In this document: piece after piece, positions 25,317 through 33,987 of the stretch | Layout: every line of letters starts with the position of its first letter | Position numbering within the stretch: position 1 is the stretch's first letter | Origin: Vibrio azureus | Lineage (GTDB): Bacteria; Pseudomonadota; Gammaproteobacteria; Enterobacterales; Vibrionaceae | Assembly (NCBI RefSeq): GCF_002849855.1 | Contig: NZ_CP018616.1 | Span: 806,001 to 870,000 of the forward strand | Direction: 5' to 3' | Length of the DNA stretch: 64,000 nucleotides | The notes under the pieces: generated by a model | What the model was told of the DNA's origin: nothing | Databases searched by the model: none | What the model saw: only the letters and a program-made list of their open reading frames with translations | Position numbers and translations under genes: made by a program

Positions 25317-27649
25317 ACAACGGCTTAGATTGGCTCACTCGAAAGTCTAGCGTCGGTCCGATTGCCGCCCTTTGTGTCATGCTTGTTTTGCTTGGAATAA
25401 GCGGGCTCACTCGTTTAGATATGGAAAGCGATTATCGAATCTTCTTTGAGGAAAGTAACCCTGAGCTACTGACTTATGAACGATTTCAAAGCCAATATCA
25501 AAGCAGTGAAAATGTATTGCTGGTTTTAGTTCCTCGTTCCCCTCAAGGCCATGTGTTGAGTGAACAAGGCTGGCAACTGCAGCAGTGGTTAACCGCTCAA
25601 TCTTGGCAATTGCCTTTTGTCACCCGTGTAGACAGTCTTCCGGATTACCCCAGAACTCAAGTTGATGGAGACGATCTGTTTGTAGAGGAACTTCTGTCGC
25701 CTTCACAGAAGGTTACCGAGGTGAATTTAAAGCAAATTAATCAATATGCCACCAGTGAGATCCAACTTTTAAATCAACTGATTGATCAAAAGGGGCAATT
25801 TGCAGGATTAAATTTAACGGTGCGTTTCCTTGGGGTCGATACCAAGGGGGAAACTCAACAATTAGCAGCTGCTGTCAGAGAAATGATTGCTCTTGCAGAA
25901 GAAACGTGGCCAGACTTTGAGATTTACAGCTCAGGAATGGTGATGTTGAACAACGCTTTTTTTGAGGCGGCACAAGGTGATTTTAAAACGCTGATACCGA
26001 TTATGTTATTAGGTATCTCAGTGATTGCTAGCCTTTTATTACGCAGTTGGTTAGCTTTAGCGTGTCTCAATGGCGTGATGCTTTTATCAATCGCTGCTGC
26101 TTTGGGAACATCGGCTTATTTAGGAATGGCGTTATCTGCTCCTACGGTTTCAGTACCAATTATACTGGCTACGATTGTGATTGCGTCTGGAGTGCATTTA
26201 TTTTCAGCGTTAAATAGTGCGGCTGGTAATACGGTTGAGCGGTTAAAGTATGCATTAAATAAGACAGTTAAGCCGATTACCTTGACCAATATGACGACAA
26301 TTCTCGGCTTTCTCTCAATGAACTTTAGTGAGTCCCCGCCTTTTAGAGACCTTGGCAATATGGTGGCGATTGGCGTATTTGCTTGTTGGCTGTTGACGCT
26401 CACTTTGGTTCCTTTCATTTGGCTCTGTTTTTCGAAACAAAATACTCAAGTAAGAAGCCAACCAGTGATACCGGGCTTAGATGGGTTATCGCGTGTTGTT
26501 TATCGGACTCGACGGCGGATACTGATGGTGGGTTTGCCGTTATGTCTTGTTGTGTCGGGCTATGCTCTTAACAATGTACCAAACGATAATTTTGTCGAAT
26601 ATTTTGATGAATCTGTTCAATTTCGCCAGCAAACTGATTTTATCAATCAGAATTTAACGGGGATTTATAGTCTCGAATTCTCAGCAGAAACGCAGCAAAG
26701 TAACGGCGTATTACAGCCTAAGTTACTCTTGGTACTAGACGATTTTACTCAATGGTTACGAAAGCAACCGGAAGTCACCTCCGCTGTTAGCATTACTGAG
26801 GTGCTCAAAGATATTAATCAAAATATGCATGCAGGAGATGACGCATTTTATCGTTTACCCACAAGCCAAGAAGAAGCCGCTCAATATTTCTTACTTTATG
26901 AAATGTCATTGCCGAGTGGTCACTCACTGAGTGATCGAGTGAATATGAACAAATCATCTGCACGAATTACGGCTCGACTGACCAATCTAGATAGTATCGG
27001 CATGAAAAGATTTGAGCAGCGTGCCCTTGAATATTGGCATGGTGCAGCGCAAGGTCTTGAAGTAAAGCTTCTCCACTCTTCTCCGACGTTGATGTTCTCG
27101 CACATTGGCGTAACGAACACAAACAGCCTGATTTTAGGGGCTTTGGTTGCCTTAGTCATGGTGTCGATATTACTCGCGATTGCGTTTCGTTCGGTGCCAT
27201 TGGGCCTATTCAGCATGATTCCTAATCTGTTACCCGTTACTTTGGCTTTTGGGATTTGGGGTATGTTGGTCGGGGAGGTATCGATGGGGTTAGCTGGTGT
27301 AAGTTCGATGGTGATCGGCATTGTTGTCGATGATACCGTCCACTTTCTTCATCATTATCGTCATCACCGCCAACGGTACGATGTGGAGGAAGCCATTCGT
27401 CGCACAATATCCATTGTTGGTCCTGCGATGATTGTCAGTTCACTTGTCCTTATCGCAGGTTTTATGACTTTGACTTTATCCAGCTTTGAAAAGAATGCTG
27501 CGATGGGGCTATTAACCTCGATAACCATTGGTCTTGCGGTATTGGCTGATCTCATTTTATTACCTGCGATGCTCGCTGTGACCGATAAATATTGGCATAA
27601 AAAGCCGGTGACAGACGAAAAAATTCAAGGAGTTGGTTATGAATCATAA
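25313..27649 (+). CDS. MMPL/RND-family exporter
   Basis: 778 aa. Two halves, each with a first membrane helix, a large periplasmic loop and a five-helix bundle. The second half has GIVVDDTVHFLHHYRHHR, the proton-relay signature of MMPL/HpnN-like RND proteins. These move lipids and lipid-like molecules from the inner membrane to the periplasm or outer membrane. It overlaps the monooxygenase stop by 4 nt. With the next two genes (a LolA-like carrier and an outer-membrane protein) it forms a plausible three-part lipid export route. Confidence 0.92.
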   Translation: MNNGLDWLTRKSSVGPIAALCVMLVLLGISGLTRLDMESDYRIFFEESNPELLTYERFQSQYQSSENVLLVLVPRSPQGHVLSEQGWQLQQWLTAQSWQLPFVTRVDSLPDYPRTQVDGDDLFVEELLSPSQKVTEVNLKQINQYATSEIQLLNQLIDQKGQFAGLNLTVRFLGVDTKGETQQLAAAVREMIALAEETWPDFEIYSSGMVMLNNAFFEAAQGDFKTLIPIMLLGISVIASLLLRSWLALACLNGVMLLSIAAALGTSAYLGMALSAPTVSVPIILATIVIASGVHLFSALNSAAGNTVERLKYALNKTVKPITLTNMTTILGFLSMNFSESPPFRDLGNMVAIGVFACWLLTLTLVPFIWLCFSKQNTQVRSQPVIPGLDGLSRVVYRTRRRILMVGLPLCLVVSGYALNNVPNDNFVEYFDESVQFRQQTDFINQNLTGIYSLEFSAETQQSNGVLQPKLLLVLDDFTQWLRKQPEVTSAVSITEVLKDINQNMHAGDDAFYRLPTSQEEAAQYFLLYEMSLPSGHSLSDRVNMNKSSARITARLTNLDSIGMKRFEQRALEYWHGAAQGLEVKLLHSSPTLMFSHIGVTNTNSLILGALVALVMVSILLAIAFRSVPLGLFSMIPNLLPVTLAFGIWGMLVGEVSMGLAGVSSMVIGIVVDDTVHFLHHYRHHRQRYDVEEAIRRTISIVGPAMIVSSLVLIAGFMTLTLSSFEKNAAMGLLTSITIGLAVLADLILLPAMLAVTDKYWHKKPVTDEKIQGVGYES

Positions 27650-28427
27650 TAGGTGTGTTATTGCTTTTTTAACTTTAGTTGGATGGCTGGCTTTGCCACT
27701 CATGTCGTTAGCTGCCCCTAGTGCGTTAGATATTGTCAGTCAGGCTGAAGCGAATCGAGATGGCTTTAACGATATGAGAGCTTCGGTGTCGATGGTGCTT
27801 CGGAATGGGGCGGGTGATGAATCCAATCGATTGATGCGTATTGATACGATTGAGCAAGAGAATGATGGTGATAAAGTCTTAATTACCTTTCTTGCCCCAG
27901 GAGATATTAAAGGCACCAGCTTGCTCAACTTTACTCATAAAGTAGACGACGATGAGCGCTGGCTCTATCTGCCGGTGTTGAAAAGGACTAAACGGATCGC
28001 ATCAAAAAATAAATCAGGGCCATTTATGGGCAGTGAATTTTCCTATGAAGATTTATCCTCGCCAGAAATAGAGAAATATGACTACGTATTTTTGCGAGAA
28101 GAGATGATAAATGGTCATGACAGCTTTGTGATTGAGCGTTTGCCTAAAGATCCGCATACAGGCTACACCCGACAAGAAGTTTGGTATGACAAAGCCGCCC
28201 TAAGAATTCTTCAAGTTCGTTTCTATGACAGAAAGAATACATTACTTAAAACGCAGTCAAATACAGGATTTGAACTTTATAAACAGGAGTTTTGGTACCC
28301 CTCTAAGGTGGCGATGATTAATCACCAGACCAAGCAAGAAACAGAGTTACATTATCAAGATATTAGGGTTGACCAAGGTTTAGATGTGGTGAATTTTCAT
28401 CCCACTCGGCTAAAGCGTGTGAGGTAA
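27639..28427 (+). CDS. LolA-like periplasmic lipid/lipoprotein carrier (COG2834 type)
   Basis: 262 aa from the ATG at 27639, overlapping the exporter gene end (aagga ribosome site at 27626-27630). The signal peptide ends near SLAAPSALDIV. The mature protein has the outer-membrane lipoprotein-sorting-like fold: VLITFLAPGDIKGTSLLNF, DERWLYLPVLKRTKRI, and GSEFSYEDLSSPEIEKYDY. This family is regularly encoded next to MMPL exporters and is thought to carry lipid products across the periplasm. No lipobox is visible. Confidence 0.88.
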   Translation: MNHNRCVIAFLTLVGWLALPLMSLAAPSALDIVSQAEANRDGFNDMRASVSMVLRNGAGDESNRLMRIDTIEQENDGDKVLITFLAPGDIKGTSLLNFTHKVDDDERWLYLPVLKRTKRIASKNKSGPFMGSEFSYEDLSSPEIEKYDYVFLREEMINGHDSFVIERLPKDPHTGYTRQEVWYDKAALRILQVRFYDRKNTLLKTQSNTGFELYKQEFWYPSKVAMINHQTKQETELHYQDIRVDQGLDVVNFHPTRLKRVR

Positions 28428-28434
28428 GGCGTCG

Positions 28435-29610
28435 ATGAACACCTCAGGTTTGATGTTGTTTCTGCTGGGTATGTTTGGTGTGTCTTTTTCTGCGGTTGCC
28501 CAAGTCGATAAAACAATTTTTGTTGAGCCGTCTATCCGATTTTTTGACACCTCTAATCAGCCAAGCCTGCGTGATAAATATGCCAGTGTCACACTAGATT
28601 CTGAATGGTTTGGTTTGTTGAGCGAGTCAGAGTGGGTGGTTCAACCTTTGGTGACGTATTTGCCAAATGACAGTGACCACTTACATGCCGATTTTCGGCA
28701 GGCGCTGTGGAGGTATTATGGCGAAGAGGTCTCGTTGACCGTTGGCTTCCAGCAGTTTTTTCAAGGCACACTGGAAGCGGCGAACCCGGTCAATGAAATC
28801 AACCAGTGGGACTTAATTACTGGCTTAGAAAAAAAAGATCGATTAGGTCAGCCAGCGGTAACTTTGGGTTTCTACGTTGGAGACGGTGAGCTCTTACTCT
28901 CGGCCTTAACAGGGTTTCGGCAACGTGCTATACAGCAAAAAAACACTCGACCAAGGTTTGATTTTAACCTTGATCAAGAGGCCATTTTTGAATCATCTAA
29001 GGAGCAATATCGGATCGACTTGGCGGCAAGATGGTATGGTGTGATTGGCGATGTGGATTTAGGTTTGAGTGCATTCTCTGGAACGCGACGATCGCCACTG
29101 TATATGACCCATCACGGACGATACCACCCGTATTATGTTCTTACTCATTTTATTGCTCAGGATATGAGCTATGTAATGGGGGAGTGGTTATGGAAATCTG
29201 AATTGTTGCTTGGGTCCGAGCAAAGTGATGTCTATGGTGTGCTCGCAGCAGGGGGCGAATATACCTATACCGGTGTTTTAGGGTCACGCTGGGACATGAG
29301 CTTAATGATTGAAAACTATTACGACAGTCGAGAACAATTTGCCCCAGGCTGGTGGCAGAATGATGTGGTTGCAGGTTTTCGCTTACAGATGAACAATGCC
29401 GCGAGCACTGAAATCAAGTTTTTAGCCGGGTATGACTGGCAGCAATACAGTCAGCAACTTAAACTAGAAGCGACCAGTCGATTGAGCGATCGCTGGCAAA
29501 TTAACCTACTGGGTTACTTTACTGCTAACGATGATAGTGATCGCGGGTTGCAATTGTTAGCAGATGATAATGTTATGCAACTCTCACTCAGATATTACTT
29601 TTCAAATTGA
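28435..29610 (+). CDS. Outer-membrane beta-barrel protein, unknown type
   Basis: 391 aa. The signal peptide ends near AVAQVDK. The mature part is rich in alternating aromatic/polar strands (RWDMSLMIENYYDSREQF, GFRLQMNNAASTEIKFLAGY) and ends in a barrel-like LMQLSLRYYFSN pattern with the C-terminal aromatic expected of outer-membrane proteins. It is the last gene of the operon, 7 nt after the LolA-like gene. It may accept or export the pathway product. DUF1302 or alginate-export-like families are possible relatives. Confidence 0.75.
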   Translation: MNTSGLMLFLLGMFGVSFSAVAQVDKTIFVEPSIRFFDTSNQPSLRDKYASVTLDSEWFGLLSESEWVVQPLVTYLPNDSDHLHADFRQALWRYYGEEVSLTVGFQQFFQGTLEAANPVNEINQWDLITGLEKKDRLGQPAVTLGFYVGDGELLLSALTGFRQRAIQQKNTRPRFDFNLDQEAIFESSKEQYRIDLAARWYGVIGDVDLGLSAFSGTRRSPLYMTHHGRYHPYYVLTHFIAQDMSYVMGEWLWKSELLLGSEQSDVYGVLAAGGEYTYTGVLGSRWDMSLMIENYYDSREQFAPGWWQNDVVAGFRLQMNNAASTEIKFLAGYDWQQYSQQLKLEATSRLSDRWQINLLGYFTANDDSDRGLQLLADDNVMQLSLRYYFSN

Positions 29611-29701
29611 GTGAGCTCTCGTAAATTTACTATTGACGCGTGCTTGCTTTTATAAGTCGTGACTTCCATCATCGTGGCGATTTGACGCTTTAAGATATGT
29701 T

Positions 29702-29790
29702 ATCTCTAAATAACCTCAAGATGCTTGATTCAGAGCGACGCTCCCTATTCTAATTCAAGGAAACCTCGTTGAACGAAGTGTCTTAACGTA
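29702..29790. repeat. Diverged palindromic repeat copy
   Basis: ataacctcaagatgcttgat, tcagagcgacgctccc, attcaaggaaacctcgttga. Mixture of half-sites of the repeat family. It separates the export operon from the AraC regulator gene. Confidence 0.6.
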
Positions 29791-29818
29791 GAGAGACTGA
29801 TTTTGGCGGTGATTGAAT

Positions 29819-30625
29819 ATGAGAGCAGCGGATTCGGATAGTAAAACCATTATTAATTTCGAGATTGGCAAAGGGTTTATCGTTATCGCCAGCCATAATT
29901 TAGTGACAGAATGGCACCAACATGTTGCTATCCAAATAACCTTATCGATGCACGGCTATAAGCTGCAATTAGATACAAAATCTCAGCAAATTGAAAGTTA
30001 TGGTTTTGTTTTGGCATCCAGTTTGGCCCATCGATTACACTCAAGCTCCGTTTGTTGCTTAACCCTACTGGTTGATCCTTCTCATCCTGATGCTCATCAT
30101 TTATGTCATGTGATTGGCCATAAGAATGTGATCAATTTAACTCCGAGTCAGTGCCAGGCGCTGATCCCTCTGTTAATCAGTGCGTTAGCTTATGAAGCCA
30201 ACATTGATATTAAAATGGTCGCAAGTATTCTTGATGCGGACTCAGGTTGTGGTTGTATCCCCGATATGCGAATTCAAAAAGCGACGTTATTAATCGATGA
30301 ATTAGACGAGAAGAAAATATCCTCGCTGCAAATGGCTCAATCGGTTTATTTATCTGAGAGCCGTTTTCTGCATTTATTCAAATCTAAGGTTGGCACTAAT
30401 TTTAGGCGTTATTTGCTGTGGCGAAAGCTACAAGATGCAATATCTCGTATCAGCACCGAAGCTCCTTTAACTCATTTAGCAAGTAATCATGGATTTGCTG
30501 ATAGTGCTCATTTTAGTCGTACCTGTCGAGATATGTTTGGCTTATCGCCATCTGCGATTCGGCAGTTCAATGAAGAAGATGAGATTGATTTGAATGAAAA
30601 AGAAAAGAAGTGTTTGATGTGTTAA
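29819..30625 (+). CDS. AraC-family transcription regulator
   Basis: 268 aa from the ATG at 29819 (a TTG at 29813 is also open). The C-terminal 100 residues form the double helix-turn-helix: SSLQMAQSVYLSESRFLHLF, then RRYLLWRKLQDAISRI and LASNHGFADSAHFSRTCRDM, ending FGLSPSAIRQF. The N-terminal domain (about 150 aa) is not a recognised cupin and includes a Cys/Gly-rich SGCGCIPD. It lies downstream of the nine-gene operon on the same strand and is the best candidate for its regulator, which is inference. Confidence 0.88.
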   Translation: MRAADSDSKTIINFEIGKGFIVIASHNLVTEWHQHVAIQITLSMHGYKLQLDTKSQQIESYGFVLASSLAHRLHSSSVCCLTLLVDPSHPDAHHLCHVIGHKNVINLTPSQCQALIPLLISALAYEANIDIKMVASILDADSGCGCIPDMRIQKATLLIDELDEKKISSLQMAQSVYLSESRFLHLFKSKVGTNFRRYLLWRKLQDAISRISTEAPLTHLASNHGFADSAHFSRTCRDMFGLSPSAIRQFNEEDEIDLNEKEKKCLMC

Positions 30626-30837
30626 ACATTTTTAGGCTACTTAGTATGGTATTAATTTCTAAACAGTCCATCACTACAAGTGGCTTTAGGTTTGATTAGG
30701 TAGGTAAGTCACAAGTTGTTGAATTTAAATTGATAATTTTATTTCGCTCAGGCAGTATCCTGACGCTAATTTATTCTCAAGTCTCTTGAAGAAATCATTT
30801 GAGGATAGCAACATAAATAAAATAATCGGTTAATGAA

Positions 30838-31614
30838 ATGGACAATAAAGATCGCTACCTAGACCTCGACGGCTCTTCGATATATTACGAAATTTCGGGT
30901 AATCTTGAAGGGAAGCCTCTATTGATGCTTCATGGTGGTTTGGGCAGTATCAATGAGCTTAAAGTACTTCATGAATACTTGGCCAAGAAAAACTTACTCA
31001 TTAGTGTCGATTTTCGCGGCCATGGAAAATCTCCTCTAGGCTCACGGCCACTAAGTTATGCGCAGTACCAGCAAGACGTTCAAGCATTGCTCAACCATCT
31101 TGGGATCGAGAAATGTGCCATCTTTGGCTTCAGTGATGGAGGTATTGTCGGTTATCGGCTTGCCGCAATCGATCCCGGTCGTGTTTCCTGTTTAGTCACT
31201 TTAGGTGCGCAATGGCGTTTGGAATCTGATGATCCTGCGATTGAATTATTAAACGGTTTAACCGCGGATTACTGGACGGCAAGGTTTGCTGATGATGTGG
31301 CATTATATGAGTCAATCAATCCACAGCCAGATTTCCCTCGTTTGGTTGATGCTGTGAAAAAGGCTTGGCTCGATAGTTCAGAGAGCGGTTATCCGAACCA
31401 TCTTGTTGAACAGATCTTGTGCCCAATGCTGGTCATGAGAGGAGAGCACGATCTACTGTTCTCGCTTGGTGATGCACTTGCATTAAAAGAAAAAGTCCCC
31501 CACTGTTGCACTGAGGATATTCCTGATACCTCCCACGCTTCACATGCCGAGTCGCCAGAGCTGGTTAGCAAGAAGGTACAAGATTTTATCTCGTCGAGTG
31601 TTTGTCATACCTGA
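30838..31614 (+). CDS. Alpha/beta hydrolase
   Basis: 258 aa. The oxyanion region is MLHGGLGS (31-38), followed by DFRGHGKSP, the nucleophile elbow FGFSDGG (S99), LVMRGEHDLLF (acid) and a C-terminal DTSHASHAE for the histidine. The catalytic triad therefore looks complete. The substrate is unknown (ester, amide or lactone). It has its own upstream region of about 210 nt after the regulator gene. Its stop codon lies in a 22-bp tandem duplication (31601-31644). Confidence 0.88.
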   Translation: MDNKDRYLDLDGSSIYYEISGNLEGKPLLMLHGGLGSINELKVLHEYLAKKNLLISVDFRGHGKSPLGSRPLSYAQYQQDVQALLNHLGIEKCAIFGFSDGGIVGYRLAAIDPGRVSCLVTLGAQWRLESDDPAIELLNGLTADYWTARFADDVALYESINPQPDFPRLVDAVKKAWLDSSESGYPNHLVEQILCPMLVMRGEHDLLFSLGDALALKEKVPHCCTEDIPDTSHASHAESPELVSKKVQDFISSSVCHT

Positions 31615-31644
31615 GGCACCTATTTGTCATACCTGAGGCACTTA
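31601..31644. repeat. 22-bp tandem duplication at the end of the hydrolase gene
   Basis: tttgtcatacctgaggcacc-ta occurs twice in tandem with one mismatch. The first copy contains the TGA stop of the hydrolase gene. Confidence 0.85.
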
Positions 31645-31664
31645 TAAGAGATAAGAGCGCCTTT

Positions 31665-31697
31665 CTCAACAAAGCATCTTGAGGTTATTTGGGTATC
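31665..31697. repeat. Half-copy of the palindromic repeat
   Basis: caacaaagcatcttgaggtt followed by atttgggtat. Right half of the family consensus. Confidence 0.65.
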
Positions 31698-31713
31698 GTC
31701 GGCTCTCTACAAA

Positions 31714-31770
31714 TAGAGTCGGCACTTTGAAATAGAGTAGGTACTTTGAAATAGAGTAGATACTTTGCTC
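31714..31770. repeat. 19-bp tandem repeat, three copies, upstream of flaC
   Basis: The unit tagagtcggcactttgaaa starts at 31714, 31733 and 31752. The second copy differs by two bases; the third differs at its end. The array stops about 50 nt before the flaC sigma-28 promoter, so it may be a set of regulator sites or just slippage product. Confidence 0.8.
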
Positions 31771-31818
31771 GATTTCTCCATGGCTAAAAGTAAGTGAAAG
31801 AATTTTTAGATTTTTTAC

Positions 31819-31845
31819 TAAAGCTTTTTTTATCTGCGCCGTTAA
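31819..31845 (+). promoter_or_regulatory. Sigma-28 (FliA) promoter of flaC
   Basis: -35 taaagctt (31819-31826), 11-nt spacer, -10 gccgttaa (31838-31845), close to the FliA consensus TAAAGTTT-N11-GCCGATAA. In V. cholerae flaC belongs to the FliA-dependent late class, in agreement. Confidence 0.85.
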
Positions 31846-31926
31846 TAAAAGTAACTTTGAGAGAACTACTTGGTTTTCCGAGACGTCGGAAACCGCAACA
31901 CCGGAAAATCAATTGGAGAAATCACC

Positions 31927-33060
31927 ATGGCAGTAAATGTAAACACAAACGTAGCAGCAATGACCGCACAGCGTTACCTGAATAATGCAAATAACGCACA
32001 GCAAACGTCAATGGAGCGTTTGTCTTCAGGTTTTAAAATCAACAGTGCAAAGGACGATGCAGCGGGTCTTCAGATCTCAAACCGTTTGAATGTTCAAAGC
32101 CGAGGCCTTGACGTTGCAGTACGTAACGCGAACGACGGCATCTCAATTGCACAAACAGCAGAAGGTGCGATGAATGAGACGACTAACATCTTGCAACGCA
32201 TGCGTGATCTTTCTCTTCAATCTGCTAACGGCTCAAACTCAAAAGCAGAGCGTGTTGCTATTCAAGAAGAAGTGACAGCCTTGAATGATGAGCTTAACCG
32301 TATTGCAGAAACAACCTCATTTGGTGGTAACAAGCTGCTTAACGGCACTTACGGAACACAATCTTTCCAGATTGGTGCAGACAATGGTGAAGCGGTGATG
32401 CTGAACCTAAAAGATATGCGCTCAGACAACGAAATGATGGGTGGTCAAAGTTATATTGCAGCAACGCCTAAGGATAAAGATTGGGGAGTTGAGACTGGCA
32501 AAAACGATCTTACCATTGCTTTGACTGATACGTTTGCACAACCTCAAACCATTACGATTAATGCTAAAGAAGGTGATGATATTGAAGAGCTTGCCACTTA
32601 TATTAATGGTCAGACTGACTTAGTTAAGGCATCGGTGGATCAAGATGGTAAGTTACAGGTATTTGCTGGTAACAATAAAGTTGATGGTGCGCTAAGCTTC
32701 GGTGGTCAGTTGTCGTCAGAATTAGGTCTTACGACAGGTACTGACGTTACAGTCAATACTATTGATGTGACTTCAGTGGGTGGCGCTCAAGAATCGGTTG
32801 CGATCATTGATTCTGCGTTGAAATACGTAGACAGCCACCGTGCAGAGTTAGGTGCATTCCAAAACCGCTTTAACCATGCGATTAACAACTTAGATAACAT
32901 TAACGAGAATGTAAATACGTCTAAGAGTCGTATTAAAGATACCGACTTTGCTAAAGAAACCACGCAAATGACGAAGTCACAAATCTTGTCACAAGCGTCA
33001 AGTTCTATTCTTGCACAGGCGAAACAAGCGCCGAACGCAGCACTTAGCTTGCTTGGCTAA
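31927..33060 (+). CDS. flaC: Flagellin FlaC
   Basis: 377 aa from the ATG at 31927 (ggagaaatcacc upstream). The frame is open further upstream, to 31870, but that would put the start in the leader after the promoter and add unrelated residues. The N-terminus has [20 protein letters not shown] and [20 protein letters not shown]. The C-terminus, [23 protein letters not shown], matches V. cholerae FlaC. It is a minor late-class flagellin of the multi-flagellin polar filament. In V. cholerae it directly follows flaA; here about 23.8 kb of other genes separate them. Confidence 0.95.
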   Translation: MAVNVNTNVAAMTAQRYLNNANNAQQTSMERLSSGFKINSAKDDAAGLQISNRLNVQSRGLDVAVRNANDGISIAQTAEGAMNETTNILQRMRDLSLQSANGSNSKAERVAIQEEVTALNDELNRIAETTSFGGNKLLNGTYGTQSFQIGADNGEAVMLNLKDMRSDNEMMGGQSYIAATPKDKDWGVETGKNDLTIALTDTFAQPQTITINAKEGDDIEELATYINGQTDLVKASVDQDGKLQVFAGNNKVDGALSFGGQLSSELGLTTGTDVTVNTIDVTSVGGAQESVAIIDSALKYVDSHRAELGAFQNRFNHAINNLDNINENVNTSKSRIKDTDFAKETTQMTKSQILSQASSSILAQAKQAPNAALSLLG

Positions 33061-33112
33061 GATCAAATCTGCAGACAAATTAAATTAGCTCGTGGTGAGA
33101 GATGAGCGTGCA

Positions 33113-33136
33113 AACCCAGCTTCGGCTGGGTTTTTT
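33113..33136 (+). terminator. Rho-independent terminator of flaC
   Basis: Stem aacccagc-ttcg-gctggg with a stable TTCG loop, followed by six T. Strong. Confidence 0.92.
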
Positions 33137-33199
33137 GATCTATTCGTTTCTTTAGACTCTATTCCAGACACCTTCTATCAAGCAGTGAGCCTCTATGCA

Positions 33200-33260
33200 C
33201 GATGCATGAGTTACCTCAACATGCTTTATTCAGAGCGATGTTACTGAATCAAATGAAAGG
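33200..33260. repeat. Diverged palindromic repeat between flaC and crr
   Basis: gatgcatgagttacctcaac, atgctttattcagagcgatg. Resembles the family consensus with many changes. The rest of the 312-nt flaC-crr gap is the two terminators. Confidence 0.5.
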
Positions 33261-33324
33261 AAGACAAGGAAGCGAAATAGAAGTTCTTCCAAGTTGCTTG
33301 TATAGAGAGGGAGCATAAAGATAT

Positions 33325-33354
33325 AAAAAAACGCTGCAATGTGCAGCGTTTTTT
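33325..33354 (-). terminator. Bidirectional terminator at the end of crr
   Basis: aaaaaacgctgcaatgtgca followed by gcgtttttt: stem acgctgca/tgcagcgt with A run on one side and T run on the other. It ends the ptsHI-crr transcript on the minus strand and could also stop flaC readthrough. Confidence 0.9.
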
Positions 33355-33372
33355 CGTGTTGAATTAAGTTGA

Positions 33373-33882
33373 TTACTTAGTCACACGAAGAACTGGTGTT
33401 TCACCAACGTTAACAGAACCAGCAAGCTTGTTTAGCTCTTTGATTTCGTCCATGTTAGAGATAACTACTGGTGTTAGCGTTGATTTTGCTTTCTCTTCTA
33501 GAAGAGCGAGATCAAATTCAATGATTGTATCGCCAACTTTTACAGTTTGACCTTCTTCAGCAATACGCTTGAAGCCTTCGCCTTTTAGCTCAACAGTATC
33601 AATACCGAAGTGAACGAAAAGCTCAACACCGTCGTCAGACTCGATAGAGAATGCGTGGTTTGTTTCGAAGATTTTACCGATAGTACCGTTTACAGGAGCT
33701 ACCATTTTGTTACCAGCAGGTTTGATAGCGATACCATCACCAACGATTTTCTCAGCAAAAACAACGTCTGGCACATCTTCGATGTTTACGATTTCACCAG
33801 AAAGTGGTGCGATAATTTCGATTGCACCTGCGTCAGCGCTGTCGTCAGATACTAGCTTCTTAAGTTTGTCAAACAGACCCAT
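33373..33882 (-). CDS. crr: PTS glucose-specific EIIA component
   Basis: 169 aa, cytoplasmic. EIIA-Glc fold with [19 protein letters not shown], the first conserved histidine in [10 protein letters not shown] and the phospho-histidine in [12 protein letters not shown]. It receives phosphate from HPr and passes it to EIIBC-Glc; the dephosphorylated form inhibits non-PTS uptake and the phosphorylated form stimulates adenylate cyclase. Last gene of ptsH-ptsI-crr, 105 nt after ptsI. Confidence 0.98.
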   Translation of the reverse strand: MGLFDKLKKLVSDDSADAGAIEIIAPLSGEIVNIEDVPDVVFAEKIVGDGIAIKPAGNKMVAPVNGTIGKIFETNHAFSIESDDGVELFVHFGIDTVELKGEGFKRIAEEGQTVKVGDTIIEFDLALLEEKAKSTLTPVVISNMDEIKELNKLAGSVNVGETPVLRVTK

Positions 33883-33987
33883 TGTGTCTTGCTCCTAACG
33901 TTTTATTCAATTCTGTCGAATTATAGTATACCAATCTGACGTGATAGACGACTTTTTTTGATCGTCTATCCCCGTATAATCAGTGAA

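Noticed and set aside
31714..31770. CRISPR array
   Set aside because: 19-bp units are directly adjacent without spacers, and no cas genes are present.
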